Source: JANQIO01 sp965601975 (GTDB lineage Bacteria > Pseudomonadota > Gammaproteobacteria > Pseudomonadales > Halieaceae). Taken from it: a stretch of 64,000 nt of DNA. How positions within the stretch are numbered: position 1 is the stretch's first letter; every line of letters starts with the position of its first letter. The position numbers were made by a program, and so were the translations under genes. Shown piece by piece: positions 61,851-64,000 of the stretch. The stretch spans positions 372,001 through 436,000 of the forward strand of contig OZ271856.1 of the NCBI GenBank assembly GCA_965601975.1, in the 5' to 3' direction. The notes beneath the pieces are model-generated. The model saw only the letters and a list, made by a program, of their open reading frames with translations, was not told the DNA's origin and made no database searches.

Positions 61851-63236
61851 CTACTCCGGGTCCTTTACCCCGTAGATGTAACGATCCAGGGTCTGGTGGA
61901 AGTGCCGGATCCGCACTTCGTGGTAGTTTGCCAGCACCACCTCGCCCTCCGGCAGGTTCTTCATGCCGCGCTGGATCTTCGGCATATTGAACAGGTCCTG
62001 GTCGAAGATCGTTCCCAGCTTCTCGCCCAGTTCCGGCGCCTGGGAAAACAGCTCGTCCTCGCCCAGCAGGCGCGGTGCCATGTCCGCCGGCCGCTCGCCG
62101 CTCTGGGGGAATGGCATCAGCAGGATGATCTCCATCAGCGCGGTTTCATGGTCGTCGCCATTGGGACGGAAGCGGTAGGTGATGTGCGGATGGAAACCCG
62201 CCCAGGGTGCGAAGTTGGGGAACACCGAGTAGAGGATGGAGTCCATCATCTCGGCGTCGGTGGTGCGCTCCTCCAGCGGCTCGTCATACAGCGGGCCGAA
62301 CTCCTCGCGGTTCTTCTGGGCCACATAGTGCCGCACCGGCACATCGTCGGGCACTTTCGCGACTTCGTCGCCGGCCACCAGCGCCGAGGTGCCGAAGATG
62401 GCGTCGGCCACATCCTGGGGGGTGGTGTCCGGCCGGTGTGAGCTGGGCTCGGCCATCGCGGTGATCGTGCGGCTGATATGGGGCTCCCACACGTCATACT
62501 GGGATTCCGCCTCCGCCGTGTAGGGCAGGATCTGCGGGTGGGTGACCACCGCGTGGTAGGACTCGATGAAGGCCTCCCAGCCCACCTTCCAGTTGCAGGG
62601 AATCACCTTCTGCACATGCACGGCCTTGTAGCGCTCCTCGGGCTTCCAGCGCTCGAAGTGCTCGGGCAGGATGCCGAGGTACTCGTTGAGCGGCTGGGCC
62701 TCCGGGTCCATGTTGATGAACACCCAGCCTCCCCAGGTATCCACCTGCACCGGCGGCAGGCCGAACTTGTCCGTGTCCACGTGATCGAAATCCCACTGGC
62801 AGGGAGCGCCCTTGAAGCTGCCGTCCAGCTTCCAGGTAAAGCCGTGATAGGGGCAGGTAAACACCCGCTTGTTGCACTTCTCGTCCACCAGCTGGCGGCC
62901 CCGGTGCAGGCACACGTTGCGGTGTGCGGCCAGTTCGCCGTTCTCCAGCCGGGCCACGATCACTGAGAAACGGGCAATGTCGTAAACCTCGATATCGCCG
63001 GGATCGGGCAGCTCGGTTTCCCGGCACACCATCTGCCAGGTCTTCTGCCAGACATGCTCCACTTCCAGTTCGTGAAACTCCCGGCTCAGGTAGCGACTGA
63101 CGGGGATATTGTCAGAGCCCAGGTAGGGCCGGGTATTGTCGCGGAGACTGTCGGGAACGGGATTGGTTTCAGCATCCAGCAGCTGCTGGTAGCTGGGACC
63201 TGCGTATTGCGGGTCGGCCTGGCGTTGCTTGTCCAT
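61851..63236 (-). CDS. Rieske aromatic ring-hydroxylating oxygenase, alpha subunit
   Basis: 461 residues from ATG 63236, with GAGAGGTGCCC before it (GTG 63242 is an alternative). The Rieske [2Fe-2S] site is CLHRG...CPYHGF, and the mononuclear iron ligands are in NWKVGWEAFIESYHAVVTHP with a late Asp. It dioxygenates or demethylates a substrate not identifiable here; steroid- or carnitine-like substrates are possible. No ferredoxin or reductase gene is adjacent, so partners are elsewhere. Confidence 0.9.
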   Translation of the reverse strand: MDKQRQADPQYAGPSYQQLLDAETNPVPDSLRDNTRPYLGSDNIPVSRYLSREFHELEVEHVWQKTWQMVCRETELPDPGDIEVYDIARFSVIVARLENGELAAHRNVCLHRGRQLVDEKCNKRVFTCPYHGFTWKLDGSFKGAPCQWDFDHVDTDKFGLPPVQVDTWGGWVFINMDPEAQPLNEYLGILPEHFERWKPEERYKAVHVQKVIPCNWKVGWEAFIESYHAVVTHPQILPYTAEAESQYDVWEPHISRTITAMAEPSSHRPDTTPQDVADAIFGTSALVAGDEVAKVPDDVPVRHYVAQKNREEFGPLYDEPLEERTTDAEMMDSILYSVFPNFAPWAGFHPHITYRFRPNGDDHETALMEIILLMPFPQSGERPADMAPRLLGEDELFSQAPELGEKLGTIFDQDLFNMPKIQRGMKNLPEGEVVLANYHEVRIRHFHQTLDRYIYGVKDPE

Positions 63237-63386
63237 GGGCACCTCTCTTCGAGCGACTCTGTCCGGGTGATTTGGCGCAGCTTAGCAACGTCAGCAGAAA
63301 CCGTCAGTTTTGACGGTTTTGAATGTGGAGATTTATTGATCTACGTTAGGTTCCGGCACCCCGGAGGGTGCGGGAGATGGCCGATT

Positions 63387-64000
63387 TCAGGGCTTGATCC
63401 AGATCGGTGAGGAGTAGGCACGCTCCTGGATGGTGTCCGGGTGGTCCGCCGCCTGGTCCTGGCCCAGGGCGATCGCGTCCAGCTTCGAGTGCCGCGCCGT
63501 CGGAATCTGCAGGACCCGCACGTAGTAGAAGGCCGGCTGACCCGCTACGAAGTCGGGGTCTGACCAGCGGGCGCTGAGCTGGGGTGCACCGATGCTGTTC
63601 TCGAACGCACCGGTCTTCAGGTCTACCGTGTTGCCGACCGCCGGCAGTTTCCCATCCGGTCCCGGTTCCCGCTCGCCCGACCAGCTGACGTTGTAGATCC
63701 GCTCCTGCTGCTCACCGTCTGCGCCGAGCCAGCCCTTGACGATCTGGATGCGGTCCAGGTTGGCGCCCAGCGGATCCTTGTCCGCCAGCACCAGGAATTC
63801 CGGTGCCGACTCGCCGCCGCTGAGTTCGCCGCCCATGGGCACGCCCGCGGCGGTGGCCTCGGCGTAGAGCGTGGCCGATGCCAGGTCGATATCGCCGAAG
63901 TCGCCGGCGCCGAAGAACTGCAGGCGAATGCGCGGACCGGTGGTGGCGTAGGTTTCCTTGCGCTTCATGGCGGCCATGATCGACTCGCGGGTGTTCTCCT
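63387..64000 (-). CDS. DUF3604 family protein, 3' part (truncated by the window edge)
   Basis: The frame is open to the right edge, and the residues before the apparent ATG at 63977 (ENTRESIMAAMKRKETYATT) match the interior of DUF3604 proteins, so the true start lies beyond 64000. The C-terminal 204 residues show GPRIRLQFFGAG, LADKDPLGANLDRIQIVKGW, YNVSWSGER and the end QERAYSSPIWIKP. Members are usually around 600-700 residues and secreted, of unknown function. Probably co-oriented with the Rieske oxygenase gene 150 bases downstream. Confidence 0.85.
   Translation of the reverse strand, partial: ENTRESIMAAMKRKETYATTGPRIRLQFFGAGDFGDIDLASATLYAEATAAGVPMGGELSGGESAPEFLVLADKDPLGANLDRIQIVKGWLGADGEQQERIYNVSWSGEREPGPDGKLPAVGNTVDLKTGAFENSIGAPQLSARWSDPDFVAGQPAFYYVRVLQIPTARHSKLDAIALGQDQAADHPDTIQERAYSSPIWIKP

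Overview
The window is a 64 kb, GC-rich, densely coded stretch of chromosome from a Gram-negative gammaproteobacterium. The evidence is the block tsaE-amidase-mutL-miaA-hfq-hflX-hflK-hflC-DUF2065-purA, which is the classical gammaproteobacterial order, together with orn, rsgA, psd, queG, LemA, PqiABC and a TonB-dependent receptor. A marine lineage of the Halieaceae/Cellvibrionales type is my best guess. That is an inference from gene content and repeat style, not something the sequence proves. No rRNA, tRNA, CRISPR array, transposase or phage gene was seen.

Layout. 0.2-8.7 kb: mixed metabolic genes (SAM methyltransferase, gamma-glutamyltransferase, DUF4136 lipoprotein, GNAT, PdxH, glutathione transferase, CinA, AraC regulator). 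8.7-9.16 kb: a gap holding a decayed luciferase-like monooxygenase fragment. 9.16-12.6 kb: a membrane transport run made of a CPA1 antiporter, an AI-2E-type permease and a GluR0-like ligand-gated potassium channel. 12.8-16.2 kb: a PqiA (split into two genes)-PqiB-PqiC lipid-transport operon. 16.2-21.6 kb: DUF1579-like, DUF924, an orphan ParA, a second copy of the antiporter, a nitronate-monooxygenase-like flavoprotein and CysH. 22-31 kb: a 43-residue membrane protein, a tandem pair of transglutaminase/TPR lipoproteins, a SYLF protein, AsnS, RNase II and a PIN-PhoH protein.

31.6-51.6 kb is the conserved core. psd, a rhodanese and rsgA face orn. A Fur-box-controlled TonB receptor and thioredoxin-like pair and queG come next, and then the long plus-strand series from nnr to purA. 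It covers metabolite repair, tRNA modification (TsaE, MiaA), cell-wall hydrolysis, mismatch repair, Hfq, HflX, the HflKC regulator of FtsH, HisZ and PurA. 51.6-64 kb: photolyase and endonuclease VIII (DNA repair), a membrane diguanylate cyclase, a mini-AraC protein, LemA with an M48 protease, a secreted-looking oxidoreductase, a PyrK/PyrD class 1B dihydroorotate dehydrogenase, a Rieske oxygenase and the 3' part of a DUF3604 gene.

The most unusual signal is a family of four nested palindromes, arranged as two inverted pairs at 21.6-21.9 kb and 31.3-31.6 kb. Each has a 52-nt core, and the core is identical in two of the copies. The core sits inside long, self-complementary outer arms (22-31 nt). 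The arms of the two plus-strand copies are unrelated to each other although their cores are identical. Each element reads in the sense direction of the gene that transcribes towards it, at both convergent gene ends. Other points of interest are a duplicated asnS tail that differs only at synonymous positions (a likely gene-replacement scar), the GluR0-like channel, and a strong promoter with a structured leader before the PIN-PhoH gene.
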